Below, piece after piece: positions 1 to 8,700 of a DNA stretch of 53,063 nt (position 1 is the stretch's first letter; each line of letters begins with the position of its first letter). This DNA comes from Treponema sp. (GTDB lineage: Bacteria > Spirochaetota > Spirochaetia > Treponematales > Breznakiellaceae): the NCBI GenBank assembly GCA_009787695.1, contig WQSW01000014.1:1-53063 (forward strand), given 5' to 3'. The position numbers and the translations under genes are program-made. The notes beneath the pieces were generated by a model. That model was not told where the DNA came from. It worked only from the letters and a program-made list of their open reading frames with translations, and did not search any database.

Positions 1-70
1 TTCTTTCGTCTGCAAAAAACATTTTGAAGACCGCGTCATTTTTTACACGCAACAATTTTTTCTCAGCCAT
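1..70 (-). CDS. Rpn-family nuclease/transposase, N-terminal fragment cut by window edge
   Basis: Only the first 23 codons lie in the window. They read MAEKKLLRVKNDAVF and continue KMFFADER, resembling the N-terminus of Rpn-type PD-(D/E)XK proteins (often annotated as putative transposases), which typically open with a K-N-D-x-V-F-K motif. The ATG at 68-70 is preceded on the minus strand by GGAGAG at good spacing. A perfect 12-bp hairpin lies upstream at 121-151. The family call rests on a short motif and is tentative. Confidence 0.5.
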   Translation of the reverse strand, partial: MAEKKLLRVKNDAVFKMFFADER

Positions 71-120
71 TTTTCTCTCCAAGTAATATAGATTAAGAAG
101 CGGATACACAGATCGCTCCC

Positions 121-151
121 TGTAACTTTTTTAAAACTAAAAAAAGTTACA
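121..151. other. Perfect 12-bp inverted repeat upstream of the Rpn-like gene
   Basis: Arms TGTAACTTTTTT (121-132) and AAAAAAGTTACA (140-151) with a 7-nt loop. It lies in the 216-bp space between the Rpn-like start and the PseG-methyltransferase stop. It could be a terminator for a transcript from either side, since the stem itself ends in A/T tracts. Confidence 0.55.
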
Positions 152-157
152 GCTATA

Positions 158-306
158 TATGGCTTACAGATGCGTGGCGCTTGACTGAAAATGAAAAAAA
201 GTTGAAAAAATTTTCTAAAAAAATATTCGGTATTTACAACGAAGTTTCCCGCGTCTATCCTAAATTAAACGATTGGCAAAACGAAACTAAGAGGATAGGG
301 TTTTAA
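158..306 (+). pseudogene. Possible plus-strand coding remnant without start
   Basis: The frame ending in TAA at 304-306 reads in part WLTDAWRLTENEKKLKKF and then KIFGIYNEVSRVYPKLNDW. The composition looks like real protein, but there is no convincing start or ribosome-binding site, and the 3' end overlaps the stop of the convergent PseG-methyltransferase gene by 20 bp. I do not recognise the protein. It may be the tail of a decayed gene or chance. Confidence 0.2.
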
Positions 307-2152
307 ATACTGCATAAACTTCAAAAGTATCCCCTAACTTAAAAAGTTTACTAATAGTAAATAAAATATGGTAGACAAAGCCGTTCTTATTCTTTGCCAA
401 TTTACCAAAAAGAGGGAAGCGTTCCGGGTGATGACCTGTTATTACTATTTTTTTTACTTTAAAACCTGCAGCAGAGAGCGCTTTCTTGCACATTCCAGGA
501 GACCACACTGTTCTGTGATCGGGGGGGCTGGCGGATAGGAAGTTATTCATATTTGACCTTGCGCTGATGCCTGAAAAAGACGGTGTTGAAAAAGCGAGTA
601 TGCCGTTTGGTTTCAGCAATTTTTTTATTTCTTCAAAAATTTGTACGCAGTCATTAAAATGTTCAATTACATACCATAGAGTTATTACATCAAAGGGAGC
701 GGTGAATGGAGAAGAGGGTACAGGGAAAAATGAATGGATTGCTTTGATACCTAATATTTTGTTAACAAAATGTACTGCATCTTCTGCAGGGTCTATGCCT
801 GTAGGAGAAAAGCCATCTTCTTTTGCAGCGGCAAGGAAGGGACCGTATGCACAGCCTATGTCAAGCAGAGAAAGTATTTCTTCTTGATGCGTATGTGCAA
901 TAGATTCTAAAATATCTTTTATTATTTTTATACGTTTTTTTGCGGCGTTTTTTATATTTTCAAAATCATCTAAATAGGTTTTTCCGTATTGTTTTTTATA
1001 TGACTCAAAAAAATAATCTTTTTCGTATTCGATTGACGGTTTACAGGTTCTGTCCATGTAAATAATTCCGCATTTTGTGCAGCGGCGGTATGTGCGGTCT
1101 CCGAACATGGAAATTAAAACAGTTGATTTAGTTTTATTTGATTCAAAACCGCAAACAGGACAGCGGCGGTGTACTTCTAAATTAAAACTGTTTATTAAAT
1201 CGCATAAACCTGTTCCGTAATATAAATTTAAATTAATAGCGAGTTCTTTATAATAATCTTTTATATAACTGAAAATGGCAGTGTTCTGATTTAAGAATGC
1301 ATTTTTTTTATTAAAATTAATTTCGATAAAGCCTGCCGCTTTTGATAATTTAGAATGATAATGCGAAGGGGAGGCAAGCAATATGGCGGAGCCTGCATAA
1401 AGCGCTTCGTATGCTGTTAATCCGTAATGGGTTATTACTATATCATATTTGTAAAGATGTTCTGCTAAATTAGGGATTGATTCAATTATTTTTACATTAT
1501 TTAATTTTTCTATTGTTTCTTGATCGCTGTATTTTATTAAAGCCCCTCTTAAAAGTGTAATGTCCAAATAATTTTTTTCGCTTATACCGGAAAGGAAACG
1601 CGCGGTTTTTAATCCAAGACCTGCAGGGTCTTCCTGTCCGAAAGTAATTAATATTTTCATTGATTTTTGGCTGTTATAACCTTCTTTGATTTTTGTATTT
1701 TTAAATCTGGTATTTAAAGGAAATTTTAATAAAGAAGGGGAAGAAATATTTGCATGAGGTTTTCCCATTTTTTCTGGAATTAAAATATCAATAAGAAAAT
1801 CAAATCTATCACGATATGATCCGCCTTCATCGATCCCTATTATGGGTGCAAATTTTTTCCAATATAGAATTTCATCTAAAGATGTTTGATAACGATCTAA
1901 AACTATAAATTCCAAATCATTAAATTCAATCTTTTCGCCGGATAAGCGAAATTCCGCAGGAAAATTATATGATTGAAAAAAATTAATTAAACTTTTTTCC
2001 CGTTCATTATTTATTGATTCTTGTTTAGGTAGATAAAGATATGCATCTCTGCCAAGAGCGCGTAAATCATTAACGAGAGACATACATCTGCACAAATGCC
2101 CGCCGCCTCGTTTTATTTCACACACAGGAACAACTAAAACGCTGCTTTTCAT
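287..2152 (-). CDS. PseG/SpsG-like glycosyl hydrolase-transferase fused to SAM methyltransferase
   Basis: A 621-residue two-domain protein. Residues 1-310 resemble PseG/SpsG, the UDP-sugar hydrolase fold of pseudaminic-acid pathways, with the glycine-rich start R-GGGH-LCRC (15-23) and the later H-Y-G-L-T-AYEAL motif (242-251). Residues 331-361 carry two CxxC pairs (C331/C334, C358/C361) typical of a zinc ribbon, followed by a class I SAM-methyltransferase domain with motif I LLDIGCAYGPF (429-439). It starts at an ATG with AGGAG upstream. It is last in the minus-strand cluster after the SpsF-like gene, so a role in making or methylating a nonulosonate-like surface or flagellar sugar is inferred. 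The fusion is unusual; the exact substrate cannot be read from sequence. Confidence 0.75.
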   Translation of the reverse strand: MKSSVLVVPVCEIKRGGGHLCRCMSLVNDLRALGRDAYLYLPKQESINNEREKSLINFFQSYNFPAEFRLSGEKIEFNDLEFIVLDRYQTSLDEILYWKKFAPIIGIDEGGSYRDRFDFLIDILIPEKMGKPHANISSPSLLKFPLNTRFKNTKIKEGYNSQKSMKILITFGQEDPAGLGLKTARFLSGISEKNYLDITLLRGALIKYSDQETIEKLNNVKIIESIPNLAEHLYKYDIVITHYGLTAYEALYAGSAILLASPSHYHSKLSKAAGFIEINFNKKNAFLNQNTAIFSYIKDYYKELAINLNLYYGTGLCDLINSFNLEVHRRCPVCGFESNKTKSTVLISMFGDRTYRRCTKCGIIYMDRTCKPSIEYEKDYFFESYKKQYGKTYLDDFENIKNAAKKRIKIIKDILESIAHTHQEEILSLLDIGCAYGPFLAAAKEDGFSPTGIDPAEDAVHFVNKILGIKAIHSFFPVPSSPFTAPFDVITLWYVIEHFNDCVQIFEEIKKLLKPNGILAFSTPSFSGISARSNMNNFLSASPPDHRTVWSPGMCKKALSAAGFKVKKIVITGHHPERFPLFGKLAKNKNGFVYHILFTISKLFKLGDTFEVYAVFKTLSS

Positions 2153-2203
2153 TTAGTAAAAAATCTCCTATATTAGCCGCGTGAGCGGTGATGTAAATCG
2201 AAG

Positions 2204-2220
2204 ACACCGCAACGCGGTGT
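2204..2220. other. Intergenic hairpin between spsF-like and PseG-fusion genes
   Basis: ACACCGC (2204-2210), AAC, GCGGTGT (2214-2220): a perfect 7-bp stem reaching into the SpsF-like stop codon. With no T-run it is more likely an mRNA processing or stability element between two cistrons than a terminator. Confidence 0.4.
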
Positions 2221-2942
2221 TAAATCTCCTTTGTTAATTGCGTGCATTGCCTGATGATTGTTTCTCCAAAATAACGCGAGGTATTATTATTTAGAGAAGA
2301 ATATAATTTAACAGCTCTTTGATAATCTTCCTGTGTATCTACTGTTAGCCGCAAATTTTCGCCTTGCCAGTTAAATGGTGCAATAGGACGGTGAAGGCGG
2401 AAAATATCCGGTCTGTTATACAAATAGGGGCAGACATGCTCTCGTTCATAAGGGGTTGCCTCCCCATGAGGCGTGTTTTTACTTGAAGCGAGAAGAAGCG
2501 CATCGGCAGATACAATCTCAACCCCCGATCCGCAGGGGATACCTGAATAAACAGCATAATCTGCGTTTAGATTTTCTGCTTCAAAAAAAAGTGCTAAAGC
2601 TGCATCTGTAAAAACGAAGGGGTTATCCCCTGTCGCCCTTATAACACGTTTAAGCGAAAAATGACGTATAACAGCGCAGTAGCGTTCAAGCACATCTTCT
2701 TTAGACCCGCAGAATATAGCAAATCCCGCCTCGTCTGCAAGAGGTTTAAATGCAGAAAGTGAATCATCAGGGCAGGCTAATATTTTTAAAAAATCTTTGC
2801 TCTGCAAAGCAGGACTGTCTTTTGTTATTTGATTTAATGATTCCATTACGCGGAAAACAAGGGGTTTCCCGTCAAGAGGAAGCAGGGCTTTTCCAGGCAA
2901 CCTTGAAGAATCGATGCGCGCTTGCAGTACTATGCCTGTCAA
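2220..2942 (-). CDS. SpsF-like cytidylyltransferase (acylneuraminate-type NTP transferase)
   Basis: 240 residues. The N-terminus IVLQARIDSSRLPGKALLP is the hallmark of SpsF/NeuA-like transferases, which activate a sugar as CMP- or similar nucleotide sugar; the R-x-S-S-R-LPGK segment binds nucleotide. An R-x-TGDNPF segment (107-114) matches the conserved acidic nucleotide/metal site region. Translation starts at TTG (2940-2942) with AAAGGAG upstream; there is no better ATG. It lies 67 bp before the PseG-fusion gene and about 80 bp after the GT2-like gene, in one minus-strand cluster. The family call is strong; the sugar is unknown. Confidence 0.8.
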   Translation of the reverse strand: MTGIVLQARIDSSRLPGKALLPLDGKPLVFRVMESLNQITKDSPALQSKDFLKILACPDDSLSAFKPLADEAGFAIFCGSKEDVLERYCAVIRHFSLKRVIRATGDNPFVFTDAALALFFEAENLNADYAVYSGIPCGSGVEIVSADALLLASSKNTPHGEATPYEREHVCPYLYNRPDIFRLHRPIAPFNWQGENLRLTVDTQEDYQRAVKLYSSLNNNTSRYFGETIIRQCTQLTKEI

Positions 2943-3022
2943 AATATACTCCTTTATTTTAATAATATGTAAGCAATTATATTATCATAAAGGATTAAGA
3001 TTAAAAAGGGTATTACGGGAAA

Positions 3023-4021
3023 CTAAATGGATGTTTCCCATTTATTAGTAAGTTCGCGTGCATCGCATATCCATCTGTCTTTGTTGTAATTAACCCATTT
3101 CCTGCTTTCTTTAAATTCCTTCCATGCGGAAAAAATATCTTCGCCTGAGTTTTTCATAAACGAAAAGAAACGGTAAAACGGAAGGTGCGCTTCTTTTTTT
3201 TGATTGTTTTTATTTTTTAATATCGGAGCAAGATTTTTTAAATAAAAACGTCTGTAACTTTCTTCTATACTGCTGTTTTCTACCGGTAATTCACCGTTAT
3301 ACGAAAGTTTTAAGTTTAATGATAATGCGATTTTTTCGCCCCAAAGGTGTGCGCGGAAACCGAAATCCATTAACTGCCAGTGTAAATTATTAATTGAAGC
3401 ATCGTAGCCTCCAATTTCGATAAATCTGTGCTTGTTATAAATTCCGATGCCGTCAAAAGGGTAAATAGTGTAATCACCTTCGTTAGCAGGTTCCGCAAAG
3501 ATGGGCTGAATTTTTTTCTTCTGAGTTGCAGGTACAACAATTGAAGGAAAAATTTCATAATTGGAGTTCATTAAAATAGGGACGGTGCAAAGTCTTTTAA
3601 AACAAATAATTTTTTCATTGTTTTCTTCTGTGATGATGCTTAATCGTTCCGCTATCCTTCTCGCAGTTCCGCCGATAATTATTTTCATATCGCTGCGAAG
3701 AACAAAGAAAAGAGGGCTTTGAGTTTCAGAGGCTGCAAGGTTGATCTGCTCTCCAAGATTAATTTCTCTTTCAGGAATTATAAAACGCACAAAAGGAAAA
3801 CGCCCTGCAAGTTCTTCTATATCATAATGAGGAGCGCTTGATTCGATGGAAATAACAGTATCAAATCCTGTTTTCTCTATCTCCTGAAAAAAAGCTCTTC
3901 TTACAAGCGGGGAGCGGTTAAGCACAACTGCCGTTATGCCGGAAGAGCCGATATGTTCTTTTCCGCCAACCGCTGTATACGGTATGATGGTTTCATTAAA
4001 AATTATAGGTATAGTATTCAT
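3023..4021 (-). CDS. GT2-like glycosyltransferase-fold protein
   Basis: 332 residues. It has the layout of a GT-A/GT2 transferase: an opening segment ITAVVLNRSPLVRRAFFQ (about residues 29-46), an LRSDMK segment (about 107-112) at the place of a DxD-like metal site, and an FDGIGIYNKHRFIEIGGYD segment (about 199-217) like the acceptor region of GT2 enzymes. The canonical DxD is not clear, so activity is uncertain. Its start overlaps the 3' end of the spiro-SPASM gene by 26 bp, implying coupled translation. It may act in the same glycan pathway. Confidence 0.55.
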   Translation of the reverse strand: MNTIPIIFNETIIPYTAVGGKEHIGSSGITAVVLNRSPLVRRAFFQEIEKTGFDTVISIESSAPHYDIEELAGRFPFVRFIIPEREINLGEQINLAASETQSPLFFVLRSDMKIIIGGTARRIAERLSIITEENNEKIICFKRLCTVPILMNSNYEIFPSIVVPATQKKKIQPIFAEPANEGDYTIYPFDGIGIYNKHRFIEIGGYDASINNLHWQLMDFGFRAHLWGEKIALSLNLKLSYNGELPVENSSIEESYRRFYLKNLAPILKNKNNQKKEAHLPFYRFFSFMKNSGEDIFSAWKEFKESRKWVNYNKDRWICDARELTNKWETSI

Positions 4022-5546
4022 CGCAATTTTTACAAATTCCTAAGTAATTCTTTTTACATTGTTCCAGATAATATTTCTGTCCGTTTTTCCAAATCGTTTC
4101 AAGTGAATCGCAGAAAACATTTCCTAAAATTCGGGTTTTATCATTTTTAAAAACAGACATATCTTCTTTGCACAAAGGAACATTCCCGTCAATCAATATT
4201 GGTAAATCCCTCATTATATGCCAGCAGCTCTGCCTGATAACAGGCGATATATCTGATGCTTGTTTTTTTTCAAGAGAGCCGCAGAAGTCATCATATTTTT
4301 GAATGATGATATTTTTCTCTCCGTTAGGCGAATTTTCTTTCCAGTAACGGTAAAACTTTTCTGTATCTTCTTCTGAACCTTTAACACGCACCGCTTGCAC
4401 ATAACAATCATTGGGGAAAAGCGAAAAAAGTTTTTTTACGCATGCTTGTGCTTCTGCAAAGCCGCTTCCATGCAGTTCTGTATATTTAGAAGGATCTGAT
4501 GTATCAAGAGAAACAATCCACGATAAAGGCGGCAAAGGGTTTTCTCTTACACTTGTGTTACGCGAAACTTCTTCGCACAATTTTTCCAATTCTTCTGTTT
4601 TCCAATTTAAACCAGTAGTTTCGATAATTAATGCAAGTTCAGGTTTCTTTATAACAGCCTCTATCAATTTTATTTTTTCAGGATGAAAACTTAATTCGCC
4701 CCATAAAGAGAGGTCTATTACCGCATCACCGGAAAAAGCGATTATCTTATCAAGAAGGGATTCAAATTTACCGCTATTCATAAAATCCTTGCGCCCTGAA
4801 TCTGAATAAACCGGATAAGGGCATAGCGTACATTTAGAAGGACAGCCGCCGTAAACTTGAATAGGGTAGAAAATAGGAAGAGTTCTTAAAGTTTCTGATT
4901 TTTCTTCTGCGATGCGTTCAATATCATATGCTGCAGGAATCTTATCATCATTTGCATTTATTAAAATTTGTAATAATAAATGATTGCGTTTTGTATCGGC
5001 ACATAAATTTATTCTGTGCATGGTTAAATCAACTCTTGATATTTCCACTTCGATATCAAAATTATTAATATCTTTTTGAATTACAGAAAATAACAAGTCT
5101 CTTTCTACAGGTCCGTCTTCACTTAAAATTTGGGCAAGGATGCCTGCTGTTCCCGGCGAAAGAATTTCAGGAGCAAGAGCGTAAGGGAAACCGTCTGCAT
5201 AGGAATATTCCGCTCTGTATTCCAGATGTCTTTTTGCGATTAAACCTGCAAGCTCGCAGTCAAGGAAGGGGCAATCTGCGAAGGCGAAATAGATCAGGTC
5301 AAATCCGCTTTGGAGTTCTGAAATTCTTTCAAGCAAGCTTTTTTTTGTCCATTTACCGCGTTGTTCAATTTCTATTCCATGCAGAAAAGAAAAATCCCCT
5401 TGAGATGCTAAAAGGACAGTTTTTGTAACTCCGGGAAATTTTTGAGCCCTGTTTGCAGTAAGTGAAAGTGAATTTTCTCCGTTAAATAACGGTTTAAAGG
5501 CATATTTTGTCAAATTTCCGGCATATAATACTAAAATTGCGTTCAT
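3996..5546 (-). CDS. Spiro-SPASM radical SAM protein
   Basis: 516 residues. The central region contains the radical-SAM cluster motif C235-x3-C239-x2-C242 (GGCPSKCTLC), and the C-terminal about 90 residues are cysteine-rich (SCWH, VPLCKED, NVFCDS, LEQCKK, ICKNC) as in SPASM domains that bind auxiliary Fe-S clusters. Residues 1-190 look like a nucleotidyltransferase-type fold (MNAILVLYAG start, FADCPFLD near 90-97). This arrangement fits the spirochete-restricted family I know as spiro-SPASM (TIGR04321). The substrate is unknown. It is the first gene of the glycan-type cluster and overlaps the GT2-like gene, so modification of a sugar or glycopeptide is inferred. Confidence 0.8.
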   Translation of the reverse strand: MNAILVLYAGNLTKYAFKPLFNGENSLSLTANRAQKFPGVTKTVLLASQGDFSFLHGIEIEQRGKWTKKSLLERISELQSGFDLIYFAFADCPFLDCELAGLIAKRHLEYRAEYSYADGFPYALAPEILSPGTAGILAQILSEDGPVERDLLFSVIQKDINNFDIEVEISRVDLTMHRINLCADTKRNHLLLQILINANDDKIPAAYDIERIAEEKSETLRTLPIFYPIQVYGGCPSKCTLCPYPVYSDSGRKDFMNSGKFESLLDKIIAFSGDAVIDLSLWGELSFHPEKIKLIEAVIKKPELALIIETTGLNWKTEELEKLCEEVSRNTSVRENPLPPLSWIVSLDTSDPSKYTELHGSGFAEAQACVKKLFSLFPNDCYVQAVRVKGSEEDTEKFYRYWKENSPNGEKNIIIQKYDDFCGSLEKKQASDISPVIRQSCWHIMRDLPILIDGNVPLCKEDMSVFKNDKTRILGNVFCDSLETIWKNGQKYYLEQCKKNYLGICKNCDEYYTYNF

Positions 5547-5581
5547 ACTTTTATATTATCGGTAAAATTAGGAGTTGGACA

Positions 5582-5711
5582 TTAAAATTTTGCACAAACT
5601 CCGTTTGCACAAACGGAGTTTGCACACAGTTCAAGAATTTGCTTTGAAGATTCTTTATCATGATTGAGTTCAATCGCTTTTTTCCAATTGCCGGTTGCTG
5701 TCATCATCATT
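5582..5711 (-). pseudogene. Orphan C-terminal tail of a TPR-like protein
   Basis: Downstream of the DUF4116 gene, one frame reads GNWKKAIELNHDKESSKQI followed by LELC and then C-A-N-S-V-C-A-N-G-V-C-A-K-F and TAA. The first part matches the end of a tetratricopeptide repeat. Upstream this frame runs antisense-like low complexity over the end of the DUF4116 gene, so only the tail looks genuine. It is probably what remains of a gene replaced or fused by recombination. Confidence 0.35.
5595..5622. repeat. Perfect 13-bp palindrome made of 15-bp direct repeats
   Basis: CAAACTCCGTTTG (5595-5607) and CAAACGGAGTTTG (5610-5622) with a 2-bp spacer. Read on the minus strand, TGTGCAAA occurs three times at 15-bp intervals, encoding C-A-N-S-V, C-A-N-G-V, C-A-K-F if translated. 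It lies between the DUF4116 gene and the spiro-SPASM gene and may act as a transcript end. Confidence 0.6.
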
Positions 5712-5720
5712 GGTTTCATC

Positions 5721-8700
5721 TTAATCGTCATTGTAGCTGTCTTCATCATCTTGATTGTAGTACTCTTGGCAGGTGCGGATAAGTTCATCACTCTGCTGCT
5801 CTTTCGGGACGAACATGAGTACACTGCCGTTTTTCTGCGCGACTGTCATGTAAAACTCAGGCGTCTTGAGTTCTTCGGGAACAAACCACATAAGACCGAT
5901 CTTTTTCTGCACTGCGTAAAGGCACAATTCCTTGCTGCGAAGTTTATGTGGTACAAATTGAATTGCGGCAGCTTCCTGTTCCACTGCGGCGCGGCAGACT
6001 TCGGTTGTTTTCATCTGAGGCGGGATAAACATGAGTGCTTTTCCGTCCTTTTTAACAGCGGCAAGACAGAGTTCGTTTGTAAAACGGGATTCCGGCAATC
6101 TCTTTATCTCGTCCACCAATCTCTTTATCTCGTCCACAGCGCTTTCTTCATTGGCTAGCATGGCAAGGTATACTTGTGCGTTTAAAAAATCATACGGAAC
6201 ATAATAGATTGCCCTATGGTAGTTATTTACCGCTTCAAGGCATATTTCCTGCGTTTTGTCAGCATCATTAATATTTTCAAGCAGATTGCCTTTCTGTCTG
6301 ACAGCGTCCAAACGGATCTTCTCTGTTACCATATCCGCAGGCATTACAGTTAGAATATCCGGGTTCTGCATAAAAGCTTCCATGTAGAATTCACGGGTTT
6401 TCATCGCAGCAGGTATGGAATCGAACACATTAGACAGATCATTCCCATTTTGATTTACAGCGGCGGCAAGGCAGACTTCCGATGTCCGCAAATTTTTCGG
6501 AATATGCGCCAATTCAAAACGTTTTTCCTCTTCTGTTTTTTTTGAGGCAACCGCCGCAAGCTCGCCTTCGATTATTGCGCGTATTGCTTTGGGGATATAC
6601 TGCCTAGCGTCATTTTTTTTCTCTTTTGCATTCATCGCGGTACGGCACATTTCCATGTCGCGCATTTCTTCCGGTACGTATTCCAAAGCCGCGCCATTTT
6701 TCTGTACAGCCGTAAGGCAGAAATCGCGCGTTTTGAATTGCTTGGGAACTTTTTCCATAATTTCGTCAAAAGAATAATTGAAACTATCATCTTTAAGCAA
6801 ATGTTCGCACATTTCCCGCGTAATAAATTTACGCGGAATTTCTTTAAAGTTATTAGTATTACCATCGAACCCCGCCTGAAAGAATTCCCGCGTTGTCATA
6901 TTGCTCGGGAAAGTATCTATTCTATTCGGATTGACTGTGATCATGCCAAGAATAAATTCTTTTGTTTGCAGTCGTTTAGGCAAATATTCTATACAATTAC
7001 CCCATCCTGCGAAGCAGTGCAGATACATCTCGTCCGTGCGAAGTTCCTTGGGAACATTATCTATATCATTGTAATCCAGCTTTGCCAGAAGACATAGTTC
7101 CTGTGTTTTTAGTTTTTCAGGCACATTTTCAAATGAGCCGCCGTTCATGACAGCAATGCGGCATAACTGTGCAGTCTTCAGTTTTTCAGGTACATGCTTT
7201 AAGTTCCAACCGCTTATAGTCACTGCTTTAAGGCAAATTTCCTCTGTACGAAATTCTTCAGGAACTTTTTCCAATGGGGCGTGATTTTTCACCGCAATGA
7301 ACGCCAACTCTGCTGTTATGTGCTCTTTGGGGATGTATTTGAGTGCGTCACTGTCTTTCCCTGCGGCGATAAGCGAAAGCTCGGCAGTTAAAAACTGCGC
7401 AGGAATCAGCGGGAAAAGATTGTTAAGACGGCACACTGCGCCATTAACGGCGGCGCGGCAAATTGCCGCAGTAAGGCTTTCTTTTGGAATCGCGGCAAAA
7501 TGAGCCGCGTAATATACTTTCTTTAACGCTTCGATATAGAAATCTTCTGTTCGCAATACTTTCGGGACCGTTTCCAGCAGATCCGCTTTTTCAATAAATG
7601 CCTGAAGGCAGCGCTCCCGTGTCTTTAGCGCGTCCGGAACAAAACGTATTGCATTAATGGAAGCGTCCATCGCTTTTTCGCATAACTCTTTTGTTTTGAG
7701 CTCCTGAGGAACAAATTCAAATGCACTCCAGTCGTCTTCAACGGCAATAGCACAAAGCTCTGCAGTTTTAAGGACCTTGGATAATTGCTCAAGCAATGCG
7801 CCGCATCGCTTTACGGCGGCTTTGCAAACAACAGGCGTTTTGCATTTTTCAGGAATATATTGAAACACATCATTAACAGAATTATCCTCATCGCACACTG
7901 CCATAAGGCACAGTTCCTCTGTGCAAAGCGCTTGCGGCACATATTCAAGCGCACTGCCGGCTTCTTTAACTGCAATGCGGCAGATTTCCGCTGTCTTTTG
8001 CTCGTCATTTAAACACTTAATCGTTTCCCAGTTTTTTGTAATGGCGGTATGGCATACTTCACTCGTCCGGCTGGACTCGGGAAAAACCTCAAAAAGTAAA
8101 TCAACACCCCAGCTATCTTCAAATTTTTCCAGAGCAAGCAGACAGATATCCGGCGTCTTGCAGGCTTCGGAGAAATTTTCAAAGAGATCGCAGACATCAT
8201 ATTTATCCGTTTTTTCCAATGCCGCGCGGAGTATCTCGGGTGTCAGTAAAGCTTTTGGCACATAGGGAGCCGCGTTTGCGCTCTGTTTCATAGCGGAATC
8301 ACAAATTTCCGCCAGTTTTAGTTTTTTCGGCACATATTCAAGCGCACCGCCCGATTGTTTTACCGCTTCCAAACATAGTGCTTTTGTTTTTAATTTTTCA
8401 GGCACATATTCAAGCGCCATACCGTCTTGCTTAACAGCGTCAAGACAAAATTTTTCATCAGATAGAATTTCGGGAATAAATTTGGGCGGCACAAGGTTAA
8501 TACAGGACACGTCGTTAAGAACCGCTGCCCTGCACAAATCAAGGGTCATCTGTTTTTTGGGGACATACTCTAATGCCGCCCCGAAGCGTTGAACCGCTTT
8601 TTGGCAGAAGGCGGCTTTTTTCCAGAATTTATCGGGAATGTAGAAAAACGCCGCATATCCTGAATCCAGCCATTGATCTTCGCTGTAGCCGAGCCATTCA

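Noticed and set aside
119-151. Riboswitch before the Rpn-like gene
   Set aside because: A single simple A/T hairpin with no conserved aptamer-like parts.
5582-5824. 80-residue frame as a full gene after the DUF4116 gene
   Set aside because: Its first half (SSRKSSRVMNLSAPAKST and Met/Thr runs) is the DUF4116 coding end read in another frame. Only the tail looks like protein, so I list it as a remnant.
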